From the NCBI RefSeq assembly GCF_014839805.1, contig NC_051135.1, positions 11,039,291 through 11,103,290 of the forward strand: DNA of 64,000 nt, given 5' to 3'. The stretch comes from Manduca sexta (lineage: Eukaryota; Arthropoda; Insecta; Lepidoptera; Sphingidae). Positions within the stretch are counted from its first letter, which is position 1. Each line of letters opens with the position of its first letter. Made by a program: the position numbers and the translations under genes. The notes under the pieces were generated by a model that was given only the letters and a program-made list of their open reading frames with translations, was not told the DNA's origin and made no database searches. Shown here in pieces: positions 48,066-60,025 of the stretch.

Positions 48066-48270
48066 TAATAATATCAGCCCTGTATACTGTCTCACTGCAG
48101 GCCTTAGTGTACTACGCTGGCCCAGTGCGGATTGGTAGCCTTCACACACCCTCAAAATTCCTATTAAAAACTTCTCAGGTACGCAGGCGTTCATACGATG
48201 TTTTCCATCGTCGTTAAAGCAAGCGATAATTTACAAAGAATACGCACATAACTTTAGAAAAGTCCAAAGA
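48066..48270 (-). repeat. tRNA-headed SINE, family 1, tail half
   Basis: 'aatatcagccctgtatactg' through 'acgcacataactttagaaaa'; the tRNA-like head is missing. Confidence 0.8.
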
Positions 48271-48366
48271 AAAGTGCGAGTGTATTATGAGAATAATATT
48301 TCGGTACCAAAGATTTCATCCGGAAAGGACGAGATCTCGCGTCCCCGCCAAATAACAGTATGGAAC

Positions 48367-49205
48367 AAAGGACATTGTCAAAAACGGCCCCAGAACCAAC
48401 AAAGGTGTGACTAGCTCCATAATTATTTATGCATTTCTTTATATTATTTGCAAATATGTGTATAAAACGGACAAGCTGCTACATCCAAAACGAATATATA
48501 AAAGTATTGTAACGACTTAAAGTCAAAGTCGCCGACATGTTTACAACTAATTGTATATAAAGATGTACCGGTTCGACAAAACTATAAATCTAATTACCGA
48601 TAATTAATTATTGAAACATTTTAATATATTCGATTTCTGAGGCGATATGTTCTTTAATTATTATAATAATATTTTATCGAGCAGTGGATGCGTCTCAAAT
48701 AAATAAGTAGTTAGTTTTAGGACTAAATTGATTATAGATCAAGTCGTCTATGAAAAAAGTTTTTTGTTTAGTTTTTAATTCACATTGATTTACTTTGTTG
48801 AATTAGATTCTATATTAGCGACCCGCTCTGGCTTCGTACAGATAGCAGAGCATAATATATTATACGAACATTTATTTTTCTGTCGTACAAAATATTTATG
48901 AATTATACATATAAAAAGTAGCGTTCTTCTCTCTCCCTCCATCCGGGGCCTCAAACTCTCTCCATATTGAATTACTATCGGATCCGCCCGTGTGAAAGAT
49001 TTTCCGGGATAAGGGTCCCGCTAAATATTTTTCCGAATAAAAATAACCCTATGTTGAATAAAATCGATTTTTGTATAAATGATCGATATAATCGATCCAG
49101 AATCTAGTCGTGTAGTATCCCTAATTCTTACTTCATTGTTCAATTCAATTTAATGTCACTCACACTTCACTCATCAGAGACAAATAAACTAGATTCTCAC
49201 TTTCC
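48367..49205 (-). mobile_element. Family T DNA transposon, copy 2, truncated
   Basis: Begins 'aaaggacattgtcaaaaacg' and 'ccccagaaccaacaaagg', then follows 27140 back to about 26360 in reverse complement ('gtcgccgacatgtttacaac', 'cagtggatgcgtctcaaat'). The opposite terminus, present at 26188-26345, is missing here. Confidence 0.75.
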
Positions 49206-50050
49206 ATATAATATATTATAATTCTCTGACTCTCACTATATCATTGACGATTCGGATATTATAAAGACTCTGTGCGATTGATTACGATATCGACATACAC
49301 TGGCTGTGATTTCTGGACTATGTGAACTGATGTAACAATTTACCTGGCATTGATAACGGATACGAAATGGAAATTGCTTTTTGCATTAATTGTTGCTCTG
49401 CTGGCGGGTCCATGGTGTTGGAGAACGTGCAGATTCGCCATTGTATACAACAATGGACAGCGCCTCGTTTGGTAAGCACATTTTTCTTTAATCGTACAAG
49501 TTTAACTGCCGCCAAACTTCTAGTTCGCTCCTCAGTTCCTGTTCTTGGTAACTGCGTGGAGACAGCGAACAGAGTCTGTATACTACCTACTACACACTTT
49601 AGCATGTGGCTGTGGCAACTTAAGAGCAAACTAGCAAGGATATTGTTGATTAAAAAATGTTGTGTCATATGCTTGAAGGTTTCTTACATTTAATTCAGCT
49701 GGAAGATTTGAATACATAAATCTGCTTTCCGTGTGACACAATATTAATATATTGCCATTCTAATTTGAGCATAATGTGTTTGTTTTTTTTTTTTCAGGTT
49801 GTAGCCCTTGATCTTATATGTACAGCATGTTAGACCACGGCCCAAGAGCCTATACATACTTCAGCTGTAACAATGTTAGTAGAAGCTGCGTGCTCTGCTC
49901 TGTAATAGAATGTTGGAACTCTGGACTCGCTCACATCAAATAATTCCATTAAGGACAAATACTCCACATCATGTTTATAGCAGAAATATCATTTTAGAAA
50001 GACTTGCACCATTGGAGGTACATATAATGAAAGATTATATTCATTTATAA
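49206..50050. other. Intergenic DNA with overlapping open frames on both strands
   Basis: 49318-49668 (-, 116 codons) and 49367-49693 (+, 108 codons) overlap. On the + strand 'cgtttggtaagcac' and a later polypyrimidine-AG (49785-49798) look like a donor and acceptor joining in frame to give 46 codons. No motif is recognisable on either strand. Kept as unexplained. Confidence 0.3.
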
Positions 50051-50641
50051 CCCAGTCATATTAGGGGTTTCACCTCGGAATGAAAGATAATAAGCTGGAA
50101 ATTGGTAAGAACCTTTGTTTTGTCGCCCTAAATATTGTCTCAAAAGTCACAAATGCTATTGTGTCCGCGTCTTAAGATATTGAAGGTCAAAGGTCACAAA
50201 AAACGATTTTTCGCGAATATCTCGGTTCCTATTGCTTAAATGATATTTTAAGCAATAGGAACCGAGAGCAGATAGAGTATAAAATTCTCTACAACTTTTG
50301 TCTAAACTTTTTTTTTATACGATCAACCTTTTTTGAGGTAGAGCGCGAAGAGTGCGCAGCGTACAGTCTATATGAGCTAATGCAGGGTCAAGCGTGAGTT
50401 ACGGTTATCAGTACGTTGTATAAAGTCAATTATTGACAAAAAAAATTATAATTATTAAACAATGCCCACTATTTCTGTAATTATTATTAATTATTTATAT
50501 TTAATTATTCAACTATAGTATATTATTAATTCTGGATTATCTATTTTAATTATATTTTAAAATAAAAAGACAGTAAGGAAATATATTTTAGATATACCTT
50601 TATTTATCATTAAATATGGCATGTTATACATTTATTAAAAT

Positions 50642-50957
50642 ACATATATACATACATACATACATAGTATCACGCCTTTATCCCATAGGGGTAGGCAGAG
50701 ACTATAGATTGCCACTTTGCACGGTCCTGGCATACTTCTCGCACTTCCTCAACCTTCATTAATCCTTTCATGCATTCCCTCCGGTTCCGGGTACTTTTGA
50801 CCTGGTTTTTACTGAGAATGTCAGATATCTGACATTCGAAGGTTCGGTGCGGTCGACCCCTACCGGCTCTTCCATCCACATTCGCCTTATAAACCCTCTT
50901 TGTCAGTCTCTTATCATCCATCCTCTCCAAATGCCCAAACCACCTTAGCATACACAA
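50642..50957 (-). pseudogene. Non-LTR retrotransposon C-terminal ORF fragment with (TATG)n tail
   Basis: The 95-codon - strand frame contains RWFGHLERMDDKRLTKRVYK, GRGRPHRTF and the ending SAYPYGIKA. This is the familiar C-terminal tail of the endonuclease/reverse-transcriptase polyprotein of many lepidopteran LINEs. Its 3' side ends in a catacatacataca (TATG)n tail at about 50642-50668. It is 5'-truncated. Confidence 0.85.
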
Positions 50958-51020
50958 ATTATTTTAATATTTAAACTCATATTTATTAAAATGTGAGTTT
51001 AAATATTAAAATAATTTGTG
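50953..51020. repeat. 32-bp-arm hairpin at the LINE 5' junction
   Basis: 'cacaaattattttaatattt' leading into 'aaactcat' is mirrored by 'atgtgagtttaaatatt' leading into 'aaaataatttgtg', with a short loop containing 'atttattaaaa'. That loop also occurs at the other LINE junction (50630-50640). Confidence 0.9.
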
Positions 51021-51045
51021 AATCGAATGAAATTGCGAATGGAAG

Positions 51046-51533
51046 CTAGTTATCTTCTTCTTCGTCGTATTGTTCTTGTTGTCGCTCTAAAATATTCAAT
51101 TCATTGTCATCATCCTCATTATCGGTCATATTCATTTCCAAACCTGCTAGAATTTCAGGATCGTATGTGCTTTCTTCATCGGGATTACTTGGATATAGTG
51201 GAGCGGTGAGGCAAGCTTGTCCATTGCACTGGCCACAAGCTAAAGAACATAGTAGCCCTGATTTTCTGCATCCACAGCGGGAACCACAACCATTTTTGCA
51301 ATTGCAAAATATTGTGTTTAGTAGTTCGGCTGGTGCTGGAGGTTATAACGTTGTTATGGGCTCCAGGATTTCATTTTCAAGCTTCCAGCCCCATTCTTGA
51401 GGTTCTAAGTTCTTCCCTAGCCACGTTTGAATCTGGTAGTAGATATGATTGATATGTTGACGGGCTGCTGCACTTGTTGGTGGAAGTGTTGACAATTGTA
51501 CGGGTTTATTTAGTTTTGTTAATTTGATGAATA
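51046..51533 (-). pseudogene. C-terminal fragment of a Tesmin/TSO1-like CXC-domain protein inside the fold-back
   Basis: On the - strand, a frame entering from about 51533 reads LPPTSAAARQHINHIYYQIQ, then WGWKLENEILEPI, a single in-frame TAA (51343-51345), then PPAPAELLN. Next comes a cysteine-rich block patterned C-N-C-K-x-G-C-x3-C-G-C-R-K-S-G-L-x-C-S-x2-C-x2-C-x-G-x-A-C, and an acidic tail ending EEEDN and TAG (51046-51048). The CXC-like spacing suggests a DNA-binding or zinc-binding domain. The N-terminus is absent: a stop lies just upstream at the arm boundary. It is a relic, probably of the protein once encoded by the parent transposon. Confidence 0.65.
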
Positions 51534-52544
51534 ATTACATATAAATAATTAATAATAAGTACAGAAATAATGGGCATTGTTTAATAATTATAATTTTTTT
51601 ATCAATAATTGACTTTATACAACGTACTGATAACCGTAACTCACGCTTGACCCTGCATTAGCTCATATATGACTGTACGCTGCGCACTCTTCGCGCTCTA
51701 CCCCAAAAACGGTTGATCGTATAAAAAAAAAGTTTAGACAAAAGTTGTAGAGAATTTTATACTCTACAACTTTGATGATAAGTGAAAATATCATTTAAGC
51801 AATAGGAACCGAGATATTCGCGAAAAATCGTTTTTTGTGACCTTTGACCTTCAATATCATAAGACGCGGACACGATAGCATTTGTGACTTTTGAGACAAT
51901 ATTTAGGGCGACAAAACAAAGGTTTTTACCAATTTCCAGCTTATTATCTTTCATTCCGAGGTTGACCCCTTTTTTTACCTAATTTCACTGGGCTATTAAC
52001 TAATATGGTGATTGGCAAAACTGAATTGATAAATAATACCATAACAACAACCCTCCTGCACAATACTCAGATATTATTTTATAAAACAATGTAGGTGATG
52101 AGGAAATAAATAATATGAACTGAAAATATTATTTTATTTGTTTGATTTAATCCTACATGCCCTAAGAGTCTACCAAAAGTGTGTAAAATATGCCATGCTT
52201 CTAATGAAGCGTGAATGCTCAACAGTGCGCCTCTGTCTGTCTCTTCGGGGAATACGTACGTATATATAGAAAATACATAAATTCTGAAGGGTACTCTTAG
52301 AGGATGTAAATACTATAACTACATAATTAGGTACCTTTTTACTTATAAAAAAATATATGAATCAAGTCTTAAAATAGCCTGATTTAAGTAAAAAATAATC
52401 AGATACCTACAGTACATAGTGATGAATCTTTAGGGCTTAGATATATTAGATAGGTACTTATATCAATAAAAAGCATATTTAAAGCGTAAATGATAGGACT
52501 ATAAATCTACCTTGAACATTGAAAAGCTTTCAATGTTTACTATC

Positions 52545-52716
52545 AATTATAACCTCAAATCTCATCGTTTTTTTGGATAAATGCGATATCCCAGCTTGTC
52601 CGTTTTATAAATATGTCAAGAAGAATTTATTAATGATTCTAAATATTACAAACATTTTTCCATTGCTGTTGGTTCCAGGGCGAATTATATATGGGCACAG
52701 AACAATGTCCTTTTGC
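52545..52716 (-). repeat. Family T transposon, terminal fragment
   Basis: Reverse complement of 26188-26345, sharing 'gatatcccagcttgtccg', 'ttctaaatattacaaacatt' and 'attgctgttggttcc', ending 'gaacaatgtcctttt'. A further 'aaggacattgtcaagaac' at about 52728 may be another terminus. 51994-52540 shows nothing recognisable. Confidence 0.65.
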
Positions 52717-52749
52717 GTTCCAATTTCAAGGACATTGTCAAGAACATTA

Positions 52750-55180
52750 TAAGGCTAACATGTTTAGACTCAGAGTGTGGTGCCCAATTCCTTAATGCTT
52801 CTTTTCCTTACAGTCCACAGCTCATCTATAAGTCTTCTGATTTTGAGAGTGCAAAAAAGAAGAGATGAAAATGTTTCAATACCGTAGCGCATGGAAGATG
52901 TTTCAGGAAGTCATCTGCGAAGGTTAAAAAGACTAGTAAAAAAGAAGAAATAGGCAGTGGAGATCTATTATCAGATGTACTGATTGATTAGGCGGTCAAT
53001 ACAATAAAAAAACATCAGTTTTTAATTCTTAGTTGCGAGTCGCAGTCGAAATCATAATAATCACTGCACCAAAAAATTATACTGATGTGTAGATTTCGTT
53101 GCCAAATGTTTTGTTTAAACAAAATTTATAGGGTTTACTCGAGTAACAAACAAATTCACTGTCAGTTAACACCTATACATCTGTTTAACTGTTTTTAATG
53201 CAGTTGGCAACTATGATGGAAACTAAGATGAACGGAACGCATGGATGTATAAACATGAGATATATCTGAAATTTTTCGTCTAAAAATGCTATCTATATTC
53301 TATTTTTATTTTCAAATTACAGCCCAGATATATTACGTATTTGTAACGTAAAAATATTCTTAGAGTTCCAAATAATCGCAATTATATTAATTAGGTCAGG
53401 ACAAGTAGGCCAAAGTGTGGTTGGTAGCTTCGAAGATTCAAACCCACGTCACTTTGGGATCACACAACTTGTGCTAAAGCAGCGTATAGATAAGTGGAAC
53501 GTAACATGAAATCTGTTATAGGAAAATGTGCCTTACTTGACTTATTCATTTCACTTCACACTTAATATTATCATGTAATGCCACAGGAATTCTCAAACAG
53601 TAAACCCAAAGTGGTGCAGAGATAAAAACATAGTAGGTGCACGTTTTGATACTATGCAATATATTATAACAGTTTAAAACAAATTATGTGCCATCCAAAT
53701 GTTAAAGAGTATAAGATGTAACTCTTTTTAGAAGATATTAGCTTGAAACGCAAAAGGTAGTTCCTTGTGTCCACAACGAATATTTAAAGGTATTGCGTTC
53801 ATCCTATTTCCTGATCGCTTTTTGATGTTTAAAACATTGTTTTACACCCTTGAAAGCGAACATACGGAGCAACATGATCGTGAATTACGACCAAGCCCCT
53901 TAAATAAAGATAAAAAAGGTCGGTAATTTTTTTTTTATATTTGATCATATAAATTACCAGCACTGACTGCAAATGATGACATGAACCAATTGATTAAAAT
54001 ACATATTATGTACATAAAAAATATTTCATTTTAAGTTCTAATTCTGCAGACCGCACGACGCTTAACTTTGCTTCGGAGTTAGTGAAGGATTCCTGACAGG
54101 GGAAAAAGCTCCTTATGTATTAGTGATTAGTTTAATGTTTTGTTTGTTTAGGGCTGTATATGTTATCGGTTATTGTTTAAGGAAAGTTACTTAACACAAT
54201 AAACTTCATATAAAGTTGTATTTAGGAGCATTGTTTGGAATTCGTAGATGATTTCTCTCGACCTATTCATGTGAAACAGATTGTGAACATTCAAAAAAAA
54301 ATAACATAAAATACTTTAAAGTACTATATTATATTGAGTGCGAAACCAGGTTTAAAACATCTTGTGCATGTCTTACTAACAGTGTGACAAAGAAAAGAAT
54401 AGATTTATGGCCAGGTGTGAAACGCATTGTGCCGCAAAAATGGAAAGTGTAGAAAAATCCGCGTCGCGTTAAAAGTGTTTAAAAAAAACAAACCAACAAA
54501 AGCGACTAAACACAAAGAAATATTAATTAACGTTTCCACTAATTACAATATATTATAATTATCCCTCTAAATATAATTAAAAACCATCTAAAAGGAAAAT
54601 GATTAGAAAAGAACGTGTTTTTAAAAAGAAAACGGGATACAAAGGAAATCTTAAATATCCGCACACTTCAGAAGCACGTCTCTAGACCGCATTTCAATAT
54701 CGAAATGTCCAAAACAAACGGAAATATTTATTTCAATCGCGTCTAAGAATCTTTAGGTTGAATCAATCGTCTATTTGGATTTTATTCATAGTCATTTATT
54801 TAGTGACTTCCAATGGAAATTGTAGAGTTCACATTTAATCCTTAAAATTAGAAGATATACATTTTTTTTCGGTAAGTTTACTGTTTCTCGTATTTCCGCT
54901 CATGCGATTTTCATAGAATAATACTCCCAGTCTACTTTCAGAGATAACAAGTTGCCTTTAATATGTTAATCCAGCATTAGTTTATGTGACAAAATTCATT
55001 TAAATTTATTCAGAAATTTCTACATTTACATCCGACAAAAATTATCACCTAATCCCATCCTTACCACCCTACTATCCCTACCTCATCTCTCCCCTTCCCT
55101 TGGTCCTCATCAGTCGTTAAGCCATGGGACACCAGTATACCGTTTACTGGTGTTGACTGATGGAGAACCATAAAAAATCT
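52750..55180. other. Intergenic DNA, no gene seen
   Basis: AT-rich sequence with no open frame of note. A tRNA-like SINE remnant may lie near 53395-53500 ('gaagattcaaacccacgtc'). Confidence 0.4.
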
Positions 55181-55182
55181 CT

Positions 55183-55325
55183 AGCTTTTGATTACGGCTC
55201 TGGCCGCGTAAATAACTTTTCCGGAATATTCTTTTTCCTATTAGTGAAAAAAAATCAAAATTGATTCAGTATTTCCTGAATTAGCGCATTCAAACAAAAT
55301 CTTCAGCTTTATATATTAGCATATT
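55183..55325 (+). repeat. LINE-like 3' tail, family E, copy 4
   Basis: 'agcttttgattacggctc' and 'aataacttttccggaata' with the constant end 'tcttcagctttatatattag'. Confidence 0.6.
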
Positions 55326-55329
55326 ATAC

Positions 55330-57310
55330 GGTAACACTCAAAGCTTTACAAGTTTTCGTATTTATGTTATTGAAATTTTACGTCTCCGATAAATAAAGTA
55401 TTGCTAAAATATATCTGGTGTGTTATTATAACAATTTTTTTTGTGACCATTTGTGCTAAATTAACTAAAAAGAAACTCTTATGTGAACGAACGAAGGTTA
55501 ATTTTCCCTCTAATGGAGTGGAACGCTTAATATGTGCTACGTCAGAAACACGAACGTGACTTAACTAACGCTTACACGATCGATAATCTCGTGGATGACT
55601 GTACATTATTTAAAGAATAATGAATTGGTTTAAATACTTAAATTTATACCAACATCCAGGGTTTCTTCTTAAAATCTGTTTTGAAATTAAAGATATCGGC
55701 GGTAAGATTATCTTGTCTTTACATTATGTAAAAAGACGACAATAAAGATAACTGACAGGGGAATGAGGCTTCCTGCAGTAGACAAAGTTGTAAAAAATTA
55801 AAAATATTACGCTGTATATGTAACCAAATAACGAGCCATGAAGCACGATACATTCTAATATACAATGAATTATATAAAAGTAAGTTTTCTAATGTAAGCA
55901 CTTGAGGAAGTCGTCCCTAGAGGTTAAAATAAAGACTGGCGATTTCGATGCAAAATATGAACTGTGTTGCGATTGATAATACACCTAGCAGATATATAGT
56001 AAGACAGAACATCAAGATGATACACGATCGGAATTATAGATATATTTTTCATTGTCTAAGGAATTTTCATGAACGAAAAAAACTTTTTTGCTACGATCCA
56101 ATATTTTACGTAAAACGCACCCGAAGTCGTAGAGAAAATGTTAGAAAAACATAAAAAATGGTTATAGATTTCGCTTCGCAGATCATTTTGGGGCAAACGA
56201 GTCCTAAATTGCGATCGGTGTTACCTATTTGAGAAAGGTAAGGTCATTTCTAGCTTAAACGTTGGGAAAATATGAAACCCTTTTTGTCATTTTTACAGTC
56301 CAACGGCAGCAAACTGATACCTCAGCCTTTGGTAAATGAACTTAGTTTAAGAACTCACATGAATTCGTGCTGTAATGTAAATCAGCAATTAAAGTATATT
56401 TTAAACTTAACTTCGAGAAGAATGAAAAATTTTATCAAACATCCAGAGACTAATAAAAATCTAATAAATAAACTATATATACTATTTTAAAACTGGGCTG
56501 TCTTCGCAAGCGCTCTGTTTTCGAGTCGCTTGTTTCTGTATTGCTGGCGAATGTAAGTCTTCTAAGTAATTTGTTTTTGTTTTGCCTTTTCCATTTTGAA
56601 ATTTCTTTTCTGGAGATGTTAATTATTATGTTGTTCATTTTGAATAGTAAGGTATAGAATATTATTACTTAGTTTGTTAGTAATTAATTTAAAGAATTTT
56701 CATTTATTTATCTTTCTTTCTCAATACAAATGTTCAGTCCGTAGAAATTATGTTTGTAGAATACTTGTCGAGCATCTAATAGAATATATATAGCTCATAA
56801 AGCTACCTACATAATAATTTAAAAAGTTATTTAAAGTCTACCCACCTACACCAAGCTAGAATAGTGAACGGTCTAAATCATCTAAGTAATAAAGATCCGT
56901 AATATGCCCAGTTAACTTCACAGAATGCCCTACTCAGTAATTAACAAAATGAAAATCAATCACAAGTGAAACGCGATTACACCAAATAAAAACCCAATAA
57001 AGGAGGAAAATAAAGCCGCTACAAAGGAACAGGTCGATTGCCAAGTCAAATTCGGCCTGTTTAATAGTGCTGGTCGCAAATGTGCCGGCAGTAAAGGTGA
57101 GACGAATGTCCCATAAACCTTTGCAATTGGGGTCGCTGTTACAGCACAGGTAACTGAGAATGATGGTTTCGTATTCCAAATTATGAATTGGCGGATAAAA
57201 GACTTTTACAACTGAATGGCAGGTTACCTCTGTTCGGCATGTGTAGGTGGTTGTTACACCACAGGCTACTGAGAATGTTGAGTTTTCATTCAGATTACGA
57301 ATTGGAATAC
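55330..57310. other. Intergenic DNA, no gene seen
   Basis: Short open frames at 55719-55901, 55948-56154, 56272-56490, 56450-56638 and 56934-57179 carry no known motif. Two related blocks with 'aggtaactgagaatgatgg' (57145) and 'aggctactgagaatgttga' (57260) suggest a local duplication. Confidence 0.35.
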
Positions 57311-57311
57311 A

Positions 57312-57480
57312 TGCATTAAAATTAAACTATTTTTCGGATTTTTTCGCGGTTTTAATTATTTTAGTTTTCCCCCGACGTTTCGAAGACTTTGCAGCCTTCA
57401 TTGTCACGGGGGGGACTAAGGTGTTGTTCATCCGTAAAGTGAAAGATACAATATCTACCTACATTTTATAATTATACAAC
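57312..57480 (+). repeat. MITE-like repeat, family K, copy 4
   Basis: 'attaaaattaaactattttt', 'cggattttttcgcgg', 'cgtttcgaagactttgcagc' and 'caatatctacctacatttta', parallel to 16432-16590. Confidence 0.75.
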
Positions 57481-59764
57481 GTTTTTTAATTTTTGAGCTG
57501 CTGGTGGTCCGATCTACGCAGAATGAGCCCACAGTGTCTTGAAGTCTGGCAGCCGGTCTTTGGGTTCCGATTTAAGTAAATGTAGAACTGGATCCCAGGC
57601 TTGTGCAAGCTTTCAACCATCTTCCCCATTAAAATTAGGATGTTTTTTAATTTTAATAACTTCGCGGATCATCCTAGGCAGGAGTCGGTGCTCTTTAGCA
57701 ATGATTTGTGGCTTGTCTAATCGCAGATAAGAAATCATTATGGAATACATGCGTTGGATTTTTATCAATTGAAGAGTATATGTATATTGTATGATTGCGG
57801 TGCTATATAAGAATAAACTGAGGTCATCAAACCCGAAGGGTTAGGACACATCTAAATAAATCTACTCTGATTTCGATTTATCTGTCCCATTATGTTATAG
57901 GGGAAATTATATATATGAAAAAGAATTGCACAAATTCCTATTGTAATTTATTTTATTTCGAGATGAATCAAGTACCCATTACCACGATTAAAAACAAAGT
58001 TTTTCGTAATGTGTTATTGAAATTAAAATCTCTGATATTACCTATCAAAGAATGGTGATGCCCCACTGTCGAAGTTTCTCAACGTACCCCGAGCAGATTG
58101 AAAATAAATCCTGTGTAATGACCATTAAAGTCCCATTACCTTTGTATGTTCTTGAGACTTTACGATTGATCGGCACGGTCTGCGTAAACATGCGTATCTG
58201 CACTGACGTCACAAATCAGTTTTAATGTAGTTTTTGTTTGTTTTTAAATTGGTATAGTTGAAGTGAATCATTGAAATCATGAGTAAAAGATGCACCTGCA
58301 ACGTTTAGGGGTGTTAAATCGATTTTATTGGACGCAATAACTAAACACCAGGTAGGAAACCTTTCGAGATATACATAAATAAATAATATACAGGTTAGGA
58401 ATTTCATTAACCTGGCTTATCTCCTAAAGTGTGGACAGAAATCGGCGAAAGTAAATCTATGTATATATAATGATACAAGAGGCTAACCCGTTGCTATGTT
58501 CGGCACAAATCTAATCTATATCCATTATATAAAGCTGAAGAGTTCGTTTGATTGAACACGCTTATCACATTAACTACTGGTACGAATATAAATACTCTTT
58601 TAGTGTTGCATAGCCTATTTGTTGTGGAAGATTATAAGCTATATAACATCGCGCTATGACCAATAAGAAATAAAATAAGCAAAAAGAGGAAAATAGGGTA
58701 CAAAGATATAAAGAAAATCTTCTTCTTGATATTTTTTTATAGTCCATGCTTGTGACATAAATGCTTTGAAAAAATTTTATACTCTTGAACAAAATGTAAT
58801 TTTGCATACCATATTTGGTTAAATATGGTTGCTGTGAAGAATCTCATGTTTGCTCATCGTTATTTACCCATATTTGCAAAATAATCTTTATTTTTACAGT
58901 GACTTACTCTGAGAATATTTCCACATCACAAGAAAGCATACTTTATAATCTATTTTTGTGCCATCTTGCAATAGAACACGAGATGTTCATGTTAAAATGG
59001 CAGCTCAAAGGCTTATTAATTATAATATCACTATATTACGCAGCTTTAATAACGAACTTGAAAGCGCTAATGAAATTGCCCTAGTCACACCCTTATTGCA
59101 TGTTACCGGCTACACCGTTCCATTACGTTACTTAGGTACAAACTAACGTCAGTGAATACTAGATATATCGTAGCATTTTTAATCATAAATTACCATAGCT
59201 TCCTTGAAAAGTAAATGTTTTATCTATATATGGGTCCTTTTGACATTGCGTTGACAAAAGAACATACTCTCTTTACCACTTCAATTCAATTTATTGCACT
59301 CCATAGGTTTTACAAATTAAGGAAAGTTCATAATCGTGGACCCCGCAGGCCGTGGCAACATAGGAGACAGGGCGAATTTTTTCGTTCAATAAAAATGTTA
59401 TTTAAAGAAGTTCTTAATTCATTCCTTTTTAAACCACTAACCTAAAAAATAATAAAAAATATCAATGTTATATAGTAATTCAATAATGTAACAAATGTAT
59501 TATTATGTCATGCATTTAAATTTATTGTAATTGTATTTTATTCCAAAATGAATAAATATTCAAAAATCAGGAATAGTTTCACCAAAAACCCACTTTCATT
59601 TTATCACTTTTTAGTTTAGTGCGTATATGGCGTGTGCGTGAGTATATTTCTGACTGAAAGTGTGATGTTGCAGATGCGAAAAATTCTCTTAGAATATTGG
59701 CATTACAAAACATTTTATTTTTGTTTAACTCCGGACTAATACTGAGCAGAAATACCTAAACACA
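57481..59764. other. Intergenic DNA with a reverse family E end, no gene seen
   Basis: 58500-58570 reads 'ataaagctgaagagttcg', the inverted family E end. Open frames at 58574-58807 (-), 58815-59084 (+), 59215-59445 (+) are unrecognised. Confidence 0.4.
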
Positions 59765-60025
59765 CAACATCACGCATTAATCCCTGAAGGGGTATGCAGA
59801 GGCGCAACCAGGGCAGCCAGTATCTGACAAGTGTGTTCCGTCCCATGATGTGATAGGGGGCGACCTTATCGCCATATCGGACACAAGTTTAAATTCCGGG
59901 CTGAATCTGAGCAGAAAAACCCAAACATCACTTTGGCTGACCCGGGACTCGAACTCAGGACCTCTGAGCGCTGTCGTACCGCGCATGCAGTACAACTATG
60001 CCACCGAAGCAGTCACTACGCCATC
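59765..60025 (-). repeat. tRNA-headed SINE, family 2, near-complete copy
   Basis: The head at right on the - strand contains the B-box complement 'gggactcgaactc' and 'gcatgcagtacaactatgcc'. The body includes 'gggggcgaccttatcgcc' and the end 'taatccctgaaggggta'. The two open frames over it are SINE sequence. Confidence 0.8.

Larger units (their letters stand above)
50051..51993. mobile_element. Fold-back transposon with about 460-bp inverted arms
   Basis: Arm 50051-50513 is the reverse complement of 51531-51993, starting CCCAGT and ending ACTGGG. Shared blocks are 'acctcggaatgaaagataat', 'gaaggtcaaaggtcacaaaa', 'gagcgcgaagagtgcgcagc' and 'gggtcaagcgtgagttacgg'. The centre holds a LINE insertion (about 50641-50980) and the tail of a CXC-domain protein (51046-51533, -). 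Superfamily and target duplication are uncertain; no transposase is visible. Confidence 0.88.
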
